Origin: Siphlonurus alternatus
Taxonomy: Eukaryota; Arthropoda; Insecta; Ephemeroptera; Siphlonuridae
Assembly (NCBI GenBank): GCA_949825025.1
Contig: OX463781.1
Location: forward strand, 41,057,150 to 41,121,149
Direction of reading: 5' to 3'
DNA: 64,000 nt
This document shows positions 1 to 13,219 of this stretch, one piece after another. The notes beneath the pieces are model-generated. The model did not search any database. It was not told the origin of the DNA and was given only the letters and a program-made list of their open reading frames with translations. A program made the position numbers and the translations under genes. Position 1 is the first letter of the stretch; every line of letters starts with the position of its first letter.

Positions 1-250
1 TTTACTGCGCACTGTATTTTTAAAATATTTCCCAGAAAGAATATTATGTAGAAGGGTATGACGATAGTTGCAGCTTTATTTTTTTTTTTTTTTTATGTTT
101 TCCCGAAAGAATATTATATAGAAGGGCATGACGATACTTACTGCGCACTGTATTTTGAAAATGTTCGAAAGAATATTATATAGAAGGGCATGACGATATT
201 TACTGCGCACTGTATTTTGAAAATGTTCGAAAGAATATTATATGACGATA
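1..250. repeat. Short tandem repeat, unit about 60 bp
   Basis: Three to four imperfect head-to-tail copies of a unit containing GAAAGAATATTATATAGAAG, GGCATGACGATA and TACTGCGCACTGTATTTT. The copy boundaries lie near 77, 139 and 197. The array runs off the left edge, so its full length is unknown. A T-run interrupts the first copy. Confidence 0.75.
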
Positions 251-1469
251 GTTGCTGCTGTATTTTGTGTCCTTGCCGTAGTGGCACGTGTGAGACTTTC
301 CCCGGCTAGTCGCGGCGTGAGACCGCGCGGCGCTGTTGAGTGGATGAGGCGGTGGGGCGCGAGTCATTCCATTAGCAAGACAGCAGGTGCCCTTTCAGCT
401 TCTGCAGGACGTACGTCAGTCCTGCAGACACCACCATGTGCCTCCTCTATGTTACGTCTCACTCACTCTCACTTCCAGCAAGAGGAAAGTGCTGAAGAGA
501 CTTCGACCATAGAGGTATTATATAAAAGGAGGGGTAGAGTCCAGGCAATAGATGTGGGTGGGAAGCCATGCTGATACACTAAGTTAGCATAGAGATACAT
601 TCATTTCGGAGATGTTTGGAAATATTCGGCTTGTGTTCGGCCAGCTGGTATCTTCATTGCAAACTGTCATACAATGACTGAGAAAATTACAAAAATGACG
701 AAACCCTAATTAAACGCGCAGTGTAGGCAGTTATACTGTTTACAACAAAATGATGGCATTCATCCACTCTCTCAGGTGCATATGCTAACCCGGGCAAGAT
801 ACACATTGCATGATGTATTATAAAAACCTCCTTGGGTTCTATCAGAGAGATTACATTGAGCTCTCTGGTTTTACCTGCATGATTGCGAGAGCCAATATGG
901 GACTCAGTAATGCTGGGACTCAGTAATATACAGTACAGTTTGTGTCTCTGCAGTTAAAAAAAAAACTCTTTGGTCGTGTTTTAAAGTGTCGTAACATTAC
1001 CGCGGAATTATAATAATCTTATGATGCGTGTACCAGTATAAACATACAAACACCTTTAATCAACAAACCTAATGTTTCGTAGTAAATGTACCTGCGGCAA
1101 ATTCTGAGTCCACTAAAATTAAAGAAGACTGTATGTGAATTCTAAACATAAAAACAAGTTTTAACAAGGTTATATTTCGACGCAGCAAATTTTATAACCT
1201 TCAATTTGAAAAATATGCAAATTATTGTGATTTCAAAAATAAACATAATTTGCTTCTATATTAAAAATTATGATAATTTTTGCATAAAATCATCTCTTGT
1301 AATTGCACAATATTGAATTTTTAAGACACGAATCAAACATAATGCAGTAAATAATAATTTTAAGGATGTCTACTTGCATTAGCAGTTATACATCGTATAA
1401 TAAAAAAATGTAATTAAGTCAAAGTAATGGCATCATGAAAGTACATTATAATATTTATATGCAGGCATT
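251..1469. other. Non-coding stretch with a GC-rich patch and a TATA-like motif
   Basis: Positions 260-560 are clearly more GC-rich than the flanks and end in TATAAAAG at 521-528. An open frame at 242-574 crosses it, but it begins in the tandem repeat and resembles nothing I recognise, so I do not call a gene. From 580 to 1,469 I see only AT-rich sequence without features. Confidence 0.3.
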
Positions 1470-1732
1470 TCTATGGAGCGATGTCGAGCGGGGCTTGGAG
1501 GGGCAAGAAAAGCGCACTTGCTTCAATCTCATATGGCGGCCATGTTGGCGATAAAAACGCTCCCCGCAAGGCGAGACTGATTGACTGCGACACGCGATTT
1601 TCCCGCTCCATGAAAATGCACCTTAATCGCGGCAGAAATGCGATTTTTCCACACCAACATGGCTGTCATATGATATTAAAGCAAGTGCGCCTTTCTCGCC
1701 CCACCACCAAGCCCCACTGAACATCGCTCCAC
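1470..1732. mobile_element. Palindromic MITE-like element (~265 bp)
   Basis: The two halves are imperfect inverted repeats. The left arm starts TGGAGCGATGTCGAGCGGGG and continues through CATATGGCGGCCATGTTGG. The right arm reads as its reverse complement and ends CATCGCTCCACG. The open frame inside it (1,481-1,720) is a by-product of the GC-rich arms. Nothing codes for a transposase, so this is a non-autonomous or foldback element. Confidence 0.75.
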
Positions 1733-1745
1733 GAAAAAGCACCTT

Positions 1746-3370
1746 TATAAAATATTCACCGCATTAATAGTAATTTGTTCAGCAGTACTACCACAGTAAT
1801 ACTAATACATTGTACAGCAATGAATCTCCTACTACTGTACGTGCCAGGGAATTCATGTATAAGTGGCGCTGCGCCAACCTTTTCCTCTAGTAGCCGCCAT
1901 AAGAACTGCAGAGAGTCAATGAAATACCCGCAGTAACAGCCAGCTGACTGCTTACTTTGCTAGCACTTCATTTGGAATTATATACGAGCAAGCAACTGCA
2001 CCTAATGAACCTAACGTTATAAGAGTAAAAAATGTATTTCGTTTTTCTTCTATTTTTCTTGCAGTTACATGGTAATGGTAGGATGTAATGAAATAAAAGT
2101 ACATTATACATTTGTTAGGTCAAATTTACGTGGATGACAGTCATAAAAAAAAGCACATTATGTTATACAGGAAAAACTACATGAAACTTTAATTTAATCT
2201 GGTTTAAAGTCAATTACTCTTACTAAATAACATATAAAATAAGATAATAAAACACCTTTTTTTTCCTCTTTATAACTATGACTACAGTAACTAATGAATC
2301 TCCTTAAACATTATTCAAATCATATAAAATTGTTAAACTGGCATCTTTAAATTTTGTATTGTAATATTGCACAACAATTTTAGTGTGGACAAAAAGTCAT
2401 CTTTACTTATCTTTTCTTTGACGTCACAAACCTTTTCCTTTGTCTTCCAATATAATACTAATAGGAGGGTCACGTGACGTTGAACCAAAATTAAGTGAAG
2501 ACGACTTTAGAAAGAAGCTGTGACAAAACTATGTTATTAAAATTCAGGTATATTTTATATTATAGATCATACAAAAATCAAAATTTTAGTATTTTATATA
2601 CACAAAATTAGCTTTAAAATTAAAATAAAGCCTGTATCCTATAGAAGTTACAAAATTAAGAATATCCCATCTTACAAATACTTAATTTTTTGTAATGAAG
2701 CCATAATTGAACCAAACAGTAGAGTGTTCACTGTGAAGCCTTACGTAGCACTTTAAACATAGATGTATTCACCGAGTTCTGATCATGCATTAAGCCGTTT
2801 AAATCCGCTTGTTGACATAAAACGCGATTATATTTTAGTTCTCCGACATAACAAGAACAACAAATCAGTTATGCAGACTCAGCAGATTTCTAACTCGTCT
2901 ATACTTGAGGGAAAAATAAAAATAAACCCCAGTTATATGAAAGGTTTACAAAAATATAAAGTAGTTTAATAAAAATATATATAATAATATTCATACACGA
3001 AAAAAAAATCAAAACCCACAAAAAAAAATACTTCTTTCTAACATACGTAGTCAAAGAAATTTATAATATAAAGCTTGAACACACAGCAGGACCCATTTCT
3101 ACTCTCTACTATTTTTTTTTTCTTCTTTTATAAGGTAGATTTTTATTTTTCCTCTACAATTTTCTGTACTGAGAGAGGAAAGGAAAAGTCATATATATAT
3201 TATATATAGAGTTGGACTCATAAAGTTAGCTACATAGGTAGATAGGTACAAGTATAAAAGGGACTATATGGTGGGTGGGCGTATACCTTTATTATACTTT
3301 ATATTTCTGTGTGTTTTCTGCAGCCTTTCCACAGCAGACTACAAGCCACTATATATTTATTTATATACGT

Positions 3371-3414
<44 letters not shown>

Positions 3415-4011
3415 TACTACCACTCTCTTAAACTAATCCGTTTCGCCTTGTTAAGAGCGAATAATTAACCACAGTATTTTAAATAAAATATGAAATATTT
3501 TACTTTTAATGAAAAAAAAATAATAATAATACTAAATAAAGTAAAAGTCTTTTGATCGTTATATATACGAATCTTTAACAAGGTGCTCAAAGAGATGAAC
3601 AAATTATATACCTGAAGTCTCTATCCCTTATATTTTTACTTATTATGAAAAATATGATGAAATTCTTCACATGAAAAATGATGATTATTAAAAAGTATAA
3701 AGTACAGTATAACAGTAAGATTAAATTTAAATGTGAGGTCCTTTGAAATAAAATAAATATGAGACACTTTGAAGCTTTTTTTTTTTTAATTGGCTTAGTC
3801 CAGATGCACTTAATACCATTTGTGATTATATATAATCTGAACTTCTTATCAACATGTTCTATACTCAATATTATAACGACTATAATAATTTTATGTTTTA
3901 AATCATGCAAAATAATGTATAATAGTGTACATGTACAGTACATGTAAAAAAACTATATTAAATAATGAGGTGTTTTAAATTCTAGCCTAGATTCTAGCGT
4001 ATAATTAATAA
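1746..4011. other. AT-rich intergenic or intronic sequence with an (AT)n tract
   Basis: No coding exon recognised. It contains an (AT)n microsatellite at about 3,375-3,412 and several short A or T runs. The open frames here are short, AT-driven and without a recognisable domain. Confidence 0.6.
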
Positions 4012-4146
4012 TAACACAATTCACGAAGAGAGTTATCTAGGTTTCTCACAAACCACGTTTAGTATCATTGAATTAAGCTGGTGCTAACCGTGGTTAATGA
4101 GAAAGCTGGGTAACTTTCTGTATAACTCTTTCGTGAATCGCCTCTA
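4012..4146. mobile_element. MITE, 'ATTCACGAAG' family, copy 1
   Basis: Terminal inverted repeats start CAATTCACGAAG on the left and end TTTCGTGAATCGCC on the right. Inner arms carry GTTATCTAGGTTTCTCA and its degenerate complement. The same ends and inner motifs recur at 49,281-49,582 and 54,572-54,699, which defines a dispersed family rather than a chance hairpin. Confidence 0.8.
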
Positions 4147-6162
4147 TTATATATTTATTTCATAATATAATGCATAATTTTTTAATAAAAAATTCGGTGT
4201 TGATATGAATATATTGGGGATAATCTAATTACAATCAAAATTATATTAAGTAATTATCAACTTGCAATATTAATAAAATAATAGTTCCTGAGATTTCAGT
4301 GTTTATACGGTAAAACAGAGACATTTTTCTTCAATTCGAGAAGGTGTATCTTTTAATATATGCAGTACAGTAAATCATAAAAATAATCAATTATAAACAT
4401 TCAAAAACTCCACTGAAATAAATTAGTTTAACACGTTTCATAATTTTTTTTTTCTTTATCTTATATAAGCTGATACACTACAGTTTTTAAACTTCCTCTA
4501 TTAAAAAAAACTTCCTGGCTATGTGAGTCTATTTCTGGTACTAGTCCATGTCTAGAGCTTAGTCGTCCTCTCGCTTACTACATGTTCTGTGACATAGGCC
4601 TGTATGGAAGCAAACATAACCCTCTTGGCAGCCAAACTGTCTCAAGTAAACATATAGAACCTTTCTCCAGGCAATATCACGGATTAGTTTCATCGATTTC
4701 AACGTAACATAAACCAACATGCGACTAAACTTCCCTTGGGGGCTCGTAATATAACACAAGTTATTGTCCTCGCTTTATATTATAAAATAGTAAAAAAGCC
4801 ACAGAAATTACAAAAATTTGTGACTTCGATGAAATTTAAATTTATTTATTTATTTATTTATTATTATTTTTTTTTTCCTACACTAAAACTATGTAAAATT
4901 TGACAAACATCACTGCTGAACTAAAGTGTTATGTTGTATATTATATAATAGTTTGTGTTATAGTTAAACTTTTTTATGACTGCAATACAATTACTCAAAA
5001 ATATGATATCACCTCCTGTCAAAAATGTTCATATACACGGAATATAGAAACACAATATAATATGTCTAGAATTTGAAGTCATTCGTTAATATTACATAGA
5101 TGGCCTTATCTAATCACTTTTTACTGCTGTTTATAATGTGCAATGTACACTCTTCGTCTCGGAAAATTTCCGTTTGTAGATGTTCATCACAATGATCTGT
5201 GATATATTTACGATTGTAATTAATTAACAAGGCTGCAAACGGAAATTTTTCAATGCGACAAGTGTTATATATATACATAATAGAAAAAGTGATATATTGA
5301 ATTGTTTAAATAATCTAAAAAAATTTTAATTAAAATTATTAATAATAAAAAATCAGAACATCTTGAGAATGTTAGTGATATACGAAGAAATTTTCTGTAT
5401 TCATATTAAGTAATTTGATATTATTATACTAACACACAGCTGCCGTCTTCATTATTATAGTTCATAGCAAATGAATGGGCGCGGTTATAAGACAATGTCA
5501 CCACCGGCCTAGATATATGTCAACTTTATATATTGACATCAGCATCGTATTTGGGACGACATGTAATCTAAGAAGTCATGAAACTCACTGGCCTTGCTTC
5601 TATATCTTATATAGACAGACCGCGGCGTTGGTATCACCTGTAAATAAACATTATAGCTCGACTAAGCTCATGCTTAACAATATATTATTATAAAGTTTTG
5701 CTTACTTTGTGAACACCCATTAACGTAGACGTGCTTATCAGTATAATGATACCTTATAGGCTTTAATTAAAATAACTACGCTACCATATTTACCCAATAA
5801 CGATAATGAAAATGATAGCACTTTTAGTTAAAGTACACTTGATAGAATATTGAACTGGTTCATTATATATAAAATAAATTTTATATCACGAGTGCACTTA
5901 AAATTTATAGATCACTTATAATGCAAGTGACATACCTCACACGCCTTTTTGCTGCAGCATTTTCATATATCAAGTACCAACACAAAGTATTATATATAAA
6001 GATGTACAGTATGAAGTTACGTCCATTTCGGTAATAATATATTATATTATATGTAATGACATAGTTCTGTCCATGTTGACCATGGAAAAGCGTCTAAAAT
6101 TTTCATACTATGTTTTTTTGAAAACAAAAACAGTGCGTAATTCATGTGCTTGATATGTATAT
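4147..6162. other. AT-rich non-coding sequence containing one hairpin element
   Basis: No gene seen. It holds a (TTTA)n tract near 4,836-4,863 and the short hairpin element at 5,153-5,262 described separately. Confidence 0.55.
5153..5262. mobile_element. Short hairpin MITE, 'GGAAAATTTTCC' family, divergent copy
   Basis: The left end CGTCTCGGAAAATTTCCG and right end CGGAAATTTTTCAATGCGAC form the stem. The internal motif TTAACAAGGCTGCAA matches better-preserved copies at 40,709-40,827, 58,242-58,357 and 58,500-58,594. This is the most diverged of the four. Confidence 0.65.
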
Positions 6163-6490
6163 GTTACCACCAAAAACCGAATTCGAGCAAAAGCCGAAAA
6201 AAATGAGCAAAACTAGTTTTGAGCATCAAGTTAAGCTCAAAACCCGAAGTAATCGATTATTTCGGTTTTTGAGCTTAACTTGATGCTCAAAACTAGTTTT
6301 GTTCAAATCGAAGTGAGCAAAACCCGACGGAGACTTTTACATCGGGTTTTGCGCGTTTCCGTTTGAGCAAAACTATAGTTTTGAGCATCAAGTTAAGCTC
6401 AAAACCCGAAGTAAGATTTTATTTCGTCTTTTGAGCAAAATTTGAACAAAACTAGTTTTGCTCAATTTTCAAAGACAATTTATTTTAAAT
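6163..6490. repeat. Left terminal inverted repeat, built from nested palindromes
   Basis: This ~328 bp end contains the module GAGCAAAACTAGTTTTGAGC followed by ATCAAGTTAAGCTCAAAACC. The module occurs about three times in alternating orientation, so the TIR itself folds into hairpins (for example 6,199-6,297 around ATCGAT). It matches the right TIR in inverse orientation across nearly its whole length, up to CAAAGACAATTTATTTT. Confidence 0.85.
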
Positions 6491-6584
6491 TTTGAACTTG
6501 AGTGGAATTAAGCGTTCACCATATGAAGCCCTCTTTGGCCACCCACAACGAAAAGGGTTGACAGATAGTTCTTTATAGAGGTCT

Positions 6585-6705
6585 GCATGGGCCGGATTTT
6601 CGAGGCCTGACCCGGCCGCGAATTCAGGTTCCAGTACCCATTACAACACTCGCGCCTTACATTTGAATTATTACGCTTCCCGATCGTCAATTTTTCTAAT
6701 TTTTG
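6585..6705. repeat. Left copy of an internal (subterminal) inverted repeat
   Basis: The segment running through CGCGAATTCAGGTTCCAGTA, CCCATTACAACACTCGCG and CGCTTCCCGATCGTCAATTT is repeated in inverse orientation at about 14,157-14,250. Both copies are bordered outward by GC-rich GGCCCGG-type sequence. It could be the true end of an inner element, or part of an originally continuous TIR split by insertions. Confidence 0.75.
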
Positions 6706-6835
6706 CAATTAGCAGACGACATTCACACAAATTCACACACGCGTAAAAAAGCAATTATCGCCTTTTTTTATCAACGTTAATTAAGTACGATAGTATTTAG
6801 TAAATCAACGTAGCTGTTAATAATTATATAATAAA

Positions 6836-9800
6836 ATGGATGATTTACGGAATTTTCCTACGGAGTATGGAACAACTTTGGTCTACGAGCAAGGAAATAA
6901 AGTTGTATTACGAGCATGTTTGAAAACTCATGAAGACTGCCAAGGATGGCTAAATATCTACCAACAAAAATCACATACTAATTGGATTTATAATTCACAC
7001 ATTAAAAATCCAGAAAGGTTAGTAACCTCAGTATATTTGCCCAAATATTATATTTGATGTAATGTATTTTTGGCCTGTATAATAGGTCTTAGAAACAGTG
7101 GGCCATGCTCTGTGTATTTATGCCCCATCTATAGTTGATAAATTTTGCTGTAAATGATGAAATTACTTATATACTGGGGCATTAGGTCGATATAATACAG
7201 AATTAAACACTGGGAAGGGTTTATGAAGGTCAAATCAAGATTCAGAGAGCTTTACTGTATTCAAAGTTATACAGATATTGAATATATTATTATACAGTAT
7301 ATATTATGCTTTCTGTGGAACAAAATATTCATAATTATAAATATCTGTTGTGTTACAATTATGCATACTCTGCATATATATTTATGAATATAATTATGGC
7401 TGTTTTACATCTCTATAATCTAGATAACTAATGCTGCTTGTGTGCTTGCATATGCATTTATACTTGCCATTTGTCTAGCAGTTTTAATATACTTTAAATA
7501 CTTCTTACTACTTGTATATACATTTTACACAATTAACCCACCCACCTCCTTTGAGTAATTTACAGCTTCTCTATTAAATAATTTCATAATGTTCTGTGGT
7601 TTAGGTTTGAAACCCAATTTAAATCACATAAAATTTAGTAATATAAACCTAATTAGGAACACATTATAAAAGTAATCTTTTCTTTGTTTTCAAACAGATG
7701 TAACTATAAAAGGAATTGGCTCTGCCAACACTCTAAAAGGAACAAACTTAAATTGACAAAATCTACTAGAAACTCATATTGTACAGCCTCAATAAGCATT
7801 AAAATTAAAAAAGTTAATAAAGACACACTTCGAAATGATCCATACTTGAGAAAAAATCATAAACTTGTAGCAGAAATTAAACTTGATTTAAGTCATTCTC
7901 ATAATACCAATGTAGCAGACTCTTACAAATTTCTAAGAGTTACCAAGGAAACAAAAGAGAAGTTTGAACAATACTTCAAAGATGGGATGACTCCTAGTGA
8001 GGCAATGACTTTACATAGGGAAAAGTTAAGCATGGAGGATGATGCCTATTTGAAGCTTGTTGATGCATCACTGAATCCTTGTGCCAATTCTGTTTATCAT
8101 ATCCACAAGATGCACAGACTACACAATTTTGGTACTCATGATCCCATACAAAAAATTAAAGAAAAATTGAAATGTTATGAAGAACAAGGTAAGGAAGTGT
8201 TCCTTATTTGTTTAGTTTATTTTTTTTCTTATTGTTTCAATACAGATTTAACACAATTATTTTTATTTTATGTATTACATGCATAACATTTGAATAACTT
8301 GGAGACACCTTTTTAAATAATAGTTGTTGTAATTATTGAACCATATATTTGCTCAATATTAAAGTTATAGCTATAATATATTTATTTTGAATAAAATGAA
8401 AAATATATTTTTATTTCTAGCCAGTTTTAACCAATTTTGACAACATCTTTTTCTATAAGCTATGTAAACTGTAATTTTAAACAAGCAATATCTTGATGTC
8501 AGTATAATTCTATAATATACTGTTAAGTTTTTTACTATTGTTAATGTGAGCATATAAATAATACACTGATATCACATATTATTTAAACATTAGTTATTTT
8601 TGCACAATTTGTGAACATTATTTTCACTCTTATACTTTACTATAGGAGATATCTTTCTACTTATATTATATTTTTATGTGATTTATGATAATAATTACAC
8701 TCTAGATAATAATTTTAATTTTGCTGATTGGTTTAGGTGATAAAGTTGCTGTAAGGCAAGTAGGTGATGATTGGTCTGTTTTGATTGTAACACCAATCAT
8801 GCAGAGAGCCCAAAAAGATAATAGTGCTAAAGAGACCATCTTTGTGGATAGCAGCTCTTCATGTGACACAAGTCAGTCCAATGTTACTATCCTTTCTACT
8901 GCAACAAAGGCTGGTGCTATCCCTCTGGCTGTTCTAATTCACAAGCACCAAACCCAAAGTAACTATGAGCAAGCCTTCAGCTTATTGAGAGATGAGTGTC
9001 CAAACAGCTTCTGTGGTAATGAGGTAAGATCACAAATTTAATGTCATAAAAAAAGGGCAAGTAACTTGCATAAATTTCATATTATGTAAAGGATTTTAAC
9101 ACAAGAGTTTGTTTATAAAAAAATTAGCATGATAGCATTTGAGATTTTCTTCCACTAAAATATGGTACAAAAATGTTAATATAACTGAGTTTATTACTAA
9201 TGTTAAATATTTTAAATGGAATAGTTCACTCCTTTCTACATTTAATTAAACTATATATTGCCTCAACCATCATAAGCAGTTTTTGCTCTTAATGAGCAAA
9301 ACATAAACATAACATTGAATAATAATTCTTATTTATTCACTCACTCACTCACTCACTCACTCACTCACTCACTCACTCACTCACTCACTCACTCACTCAC
9401 TCACTCACTCACTCACTCACTCACTCACTCACTCACTCACTCACTCACTCACTCACTCACTCACTCACTCACTCACTCACTCACTCACTCACTCACTCAC
9501 TCACTCACTCACTCACTCACTCACTCACTCACTCACTCACTCACTCACTCATTTATTTGTTTATTTATTTTTCTATTTTTTTTATTTATTTATTTATTTT
9601 TTTGCAAGCTTGTTTCTTTGTCGAATTTTTTTATTTTTTAATATATATATATTTTTACAGTACCCAAGCCAAATTATGACTGATGACTCAGCAGCAGAGC
9701 GAAATGCATTGAAAATTGTTTGGCCCCAGTCTAAATTATTACTGTGCCATTTTCACGTAGCACAAGCTGAATGGAAATGGCTGTTTTCCAATGCAGTAAA

Positions 9801-12228
9801 AGAGCAGAGGGTCAGACTCATGAAGAAGTTCCAGAAGGTGATTTTATCATGTTTTTTTATATTTGATATAATAAATGTATTATGATGTTACTTAATTTTT
9901 AATGATAAGATTTGCAATTAATTATTGAATATGTAATTTATTATCATTACGTTACGCAAAAATACATTATTTTATTCATAACATTTCAATTATAGGCAAT
10001 TTTTACCTTTCTTTCTTTTAATTTAATTAATTGAATTGTGTCATAACATAATTTAACGCATAAATTGAAAAATATCTATGTGTGTACGTTCTGCTATTTT
10101 CAGGTTATGTATGCTCGTGAAGTGGATGAATTGAACACAGCAATTAAACTTCTTGAGAGAGAAAAAAAAAATAACACAAAATATGTTGAAAGATTCCATA
10201 AATTTATGACTCGTCGGTCAGAATGGCTCCTTATAGATCGACTTTATTTAATAACTCGCAATCATAATACAAATAACTTCAGCGAGGCATCAATTCGAGT
10301 CTTAAAAGATATCGTTCTGCAAAGAACAAGAGCTTATAATGTTGTAGCTCTTGTTGAGTTTACAGTTACTGTATGGGAAAACTACTTTTGCCACCGTCTG
10401 CTAGATTTTGCCCATAATCGTCGTTCAGCACCGAGGATTTTCTATGAAAAATTGTGCAAAAAAATGACCAACTGTAGGATTGATGAAATAAAAAGTCTTG
10501 ATGAAAATTTGTATGAAGTCCCTAGCAGTAAAAAGGATGGAAGAAAATACGTCATCAACTCTGATGTTGGAACATGTACATGCCCTCAAGGCTCAACAGG
10601 GGCCTTTTGTAAGCACCAGGCTTTTATCCACAAGTCACTGAATTTAAAATTACCAAACTGTCCTCCAGTCAACCAGCAAGAAAGGTACAGTCTTGCAAAA
10701 CTTGCTCTTGGAGAAAAATGTCCACCTAGCACATTTTTCCTTGGATTAGAAGAGACTATTTCTGCAGAGAAATCCAACATTTCTACCTCAAATACTGAAA
10801 AAGTCTCAAGCATTGGAGAAAATTCTTCAAAAGTAACAGAGCTGTTACCTTGCAGTAGGACTGAATCAATAGGTTAGTACTTATTAATGACTGTTTTTTT
10901 ACTTTTCCTAATTAACCTTCATTTCCTTTCTTTGTTCAATTGACCTTTCTTCAATTTTCATTTTTTATTCCCTATTTGGCAAATACCATATCAAAATTTG
11001 AAAATAGAATAAAAAAATGCTTAAGGTAAGGTAACGCCACCAATGTTGAAAAATATCCCTCACACAAAAATTCTGAAAAAAATTTAAAATGTTATCCTCT
11101 ACACCCTCTATCAGTAGCTAAAATAGTTTTCGAGTTATGAATTTTTAAAGTTGACTACTTTAACATGGAGAAATGGAACTCCCATGTTAAATTAGTAAAC
11201 TTTAAAAATTCATAACTCAAAAACTAGATCGTATTTGTATACCTGATATTTTAGCTACTAATAAGGGGTGTAGAGGAGAACATTTTAAATTTGTTTCAGA
11301 ATTTTTGTGTGAGGGATTTTTTAACATTGGTGGCGTTATCTTACCCTTAGAAAAATGCATTCATTGAAAAGAAGTGTACAAAAATCTTGTGTTCAATTTA
11401 AGCTGGGATAAACGAAATAAATAAACGAAAGTTATAAAATAAAAAAAATACACCATTAATTAATACTTTATACAAATAAAAAATTGAATTGTACCAATGA
11501 ATAAAAGTTCAAAATGATTATCAGGCCGAGGAGAGAAGATATTCATTATTTTTCATACTCAACTGCTCCTATGTATAAAATATTTAGTATCAAATTGTAG
11601 AAATTTGGTTATTTTTTCTATTTTGCGGTATTTTCATCCCAAATTTTATCAGAGTGTTTAGGGTAAATTAACACGAAACATTGATTGTTGCAGTCCCATT
11701 TGATGGACATGTAAACCTTAGCAACCTCAAAATAATTCTGATTTTTTAGAGAAAGTTAAAGCACAAAAAAAAAAAAAAAAAAAAAATAGAAAACATTTCA
11801 AAACGATCAGTCGATCTTACATTTTTAAATTAATTTATTAGTTAAGGTCTCTTTGGGAAAGCCCTATACTGAAAATTTAAAAAAATAATTAAAAAATTGG
11901 ACTGTGTGATTGTTTTGAATATTTTTCTACATTTTTTTGGTGCTAAGAAATGTATCTAAAAAAAATCAGAATTGTTATGAGGTTGCTAAGGTCTACGTGT
12001 TAATCAAATCGGACTACTACAATCGATGTTTCGTGTTTTCTTACCCTCAACTCGCACAACTTGCGCAAAAGAAAAGTAATCATTTTAAAACTATTACAAG
12101 GCATATATTATTTACTATTTATGCACAACTTCTAGAAAATTTGTTAATAATATTTTCTAATTAAGTGATATGCACATGATAATTTTATATAATGCATGTT
12201 AGGGGCAAGCAAACTTTTCTTTGCTTTG

Positions 12229-12267
<39 letters not shown>

Positions 12268-12877
12268 TATAGTTTAAAAATATAGTTTAATTTTCATATA
12301 TTAGTATATTACAAAGCATCCTTATAATTATTAACGTGTTGCTTAATATGTAGAATCTACTGTTCGTAATTTCAATATTAAATTTATTCCATTTCCAGAT
12401 AATTTGAGCCCATCAAATGTGAATGAAACTGCTCAAGATGAATCTTTTTTGGAATGTGAATTTTCTGATGACGGAATATTTGAAGAAGATCAAAAATCAA
12501 AAGAAGATTTAATAGAGACTCAATCTAGTCTACAAAAACAATTTAAACGTATCACAAACATGTGTGGTCAAAACACGCTTAATGTGATGAAACGAATAGC
12601 TTCTAATATGGATTATATTGAAAATGAAAATCAAGCCTATATTTTCATTGAAAATCTAGATTCCATAACCAAGATTCAACGTGGAGGAAAAGGGAAATAT
12701 ATCAAGGTACAAAGTACTGGAATTATGAGAAGAAGGGATGGTGTAAGTCGCGGAAATAAGCGAGTTGCTGCTGGTAGACCATCTCAAATGGAATCTCAAG
12801 CAAAGAGACCGAAAAAATGCCCTCGAAACTTGAGTGCAGCCATCTCACAGAACAGAACGAACGCTAAATCTCACTGA
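6836..12877 (+). CDS. MULE (Mutator-like) transposase with SWIM zinc finger, six exons
   Basis: Six exons join without a stop into 794 codons: 6,836-7,017, 7,698-8,188, 8,737-9,023, 9,661-9,837, 10,104-10,872 and 12,399-12,877. Every intron is GT-AG and phases agree. Residues ~25-80 are rich in Cys, His and Trp, like the N-terminal zinc-binding DNA-binding domains of MULE/FAR1 proteins (tentative). The catalytic core shows IFVDS (Asp ~262), IMTDDS (Asp ~328) followed by CHFH, and NNFSEAS (Glu ~440), the D-D-E residues of MULE transposases. The SWIM motif CTCPQGSTGAFCKH (~537-550) follows. The C-terminus is basic. Such enzymes cut at the TIRs and insert elsewhere. Codons are AT-rich, unlike the GC-rich host exons of this window. 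Intact reading frame and long flanking TIRs suggest a recently active element. A domesticated host gene is less likely. Confidence 0.85.
9336..9551. repeat. (TCAC)n microsatellite in transposase intron 3
   Basis: About 216 bp of nearly pure TCAC repeats, 110 bp upstream of exon 4 of the transposase. The Thr-His-Ser polypeptide it encodes in one frame is not a gene. Confidence 0.97.
11022..11350. mobile_element. Palindromic MITE, 'AAGGTAACGCCACCAATG' family, copy 1
   Basis: The ~330 bp element has long arms. The left begins TTAAGGTAAGGTAACGCCAC and the right ends GGTGGCGTTATCTTACCCTT. Arms continue through CTCACACAAAAATTCTGAAA and TTTAAAGTT. It sits in intron 5 of the transposase gene, after the exon-5 donor. 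A decayed relative is at about 27,660-27,830, and GGCGTTACCTTACCCTT at 38,617-38,635 may be a stray end. Confidence 0.8.
11661..12046. mobile_element. Palindromic MITE, 'ACATGTAAACCTTAGCA' family, copy 1
   Basis: Ends are GGGTAAATTAACACGAAACA and its complement near 12,046. Inside are GGACATGTAAACCTTAGCAA and the mirrored TTGCTAAGGTCTACGTG. The centre carries AGGGCTTTCCC-like and A-rich sequence. The same inner organisation recurs in SVEP1-like intron 18 (56,036-56,481). Located in transposase intron 5. Confidence 0.75.
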
Positions 12878-13071
12878 AGTTTGTTTTTTTAGTTAAATGT
12901 TTTGCTTCAGGCAATTTTAAAATGTAGAACTGTAAGTTATAGTATTAAATTACATTGTTAACTAAAAGTTTCTATTTATAAAATATAATTTTTTATGAAG
13001 TATAACACAAATTTGTACGATCAAATATTTTTGAATGTAAATACTTCTAAATTGTGTATCTAACTGTCTGC

Positions 13072-13077
13072 AAATAA
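13072..13077 (+). promoter_or_regulatory. Candidate polyadenylation signal of the MULE gene
   Basis: AATAAA about 195 bp after the transposase stop codon and the first canonical hexamer I see downstream on that strand. Position and orientation fit a 3' end, but transcript data are not available. Confidence 0.45.
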
Positions 13078-13129
13078 ACTTGATAAAATACTTAAAAGGC
13101 AAGGATTGTTTTTATATATTATATATATA

Positions 13130-13130
<1 letters not shown>

Positions 13131-13216
<86 letters not shown>
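13131..13216. repeat. (AT)n microsatellite
   Basis: About 86 bp of alternating A and T just beyond the MULE gene, inside the transposon boundaries. Confidence 0.95.

Positions 13217-13219
<3 letters not shown>

Noticed and set aside
242..574. 110-codon open frame with hydrophobic start
   Set aside because: It begins in a tandem repeat, has no recognisable domain and no convincing splice sites. The TATA-like motif at 521 lies inside it.
1481..1720. 79-codon open frame
   Set aside because: Lies wholly in an imperfect palindrome. Both arms are open for compositional reasons and no domain is seen.
9315..9641. Open frame of repeated Thr-His-Ser-Leu
   Set aside because: Translation of the (TCAC)n microsatellite inside an intron.
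6836..12877. Reading the transposase as a domesticated host gene
   Set aside because: The gene is enclosed by long, well-preserved TIRs and has AT-rich codon use unlike the host exons, so a live or recently live transposon is the simpler explanation.
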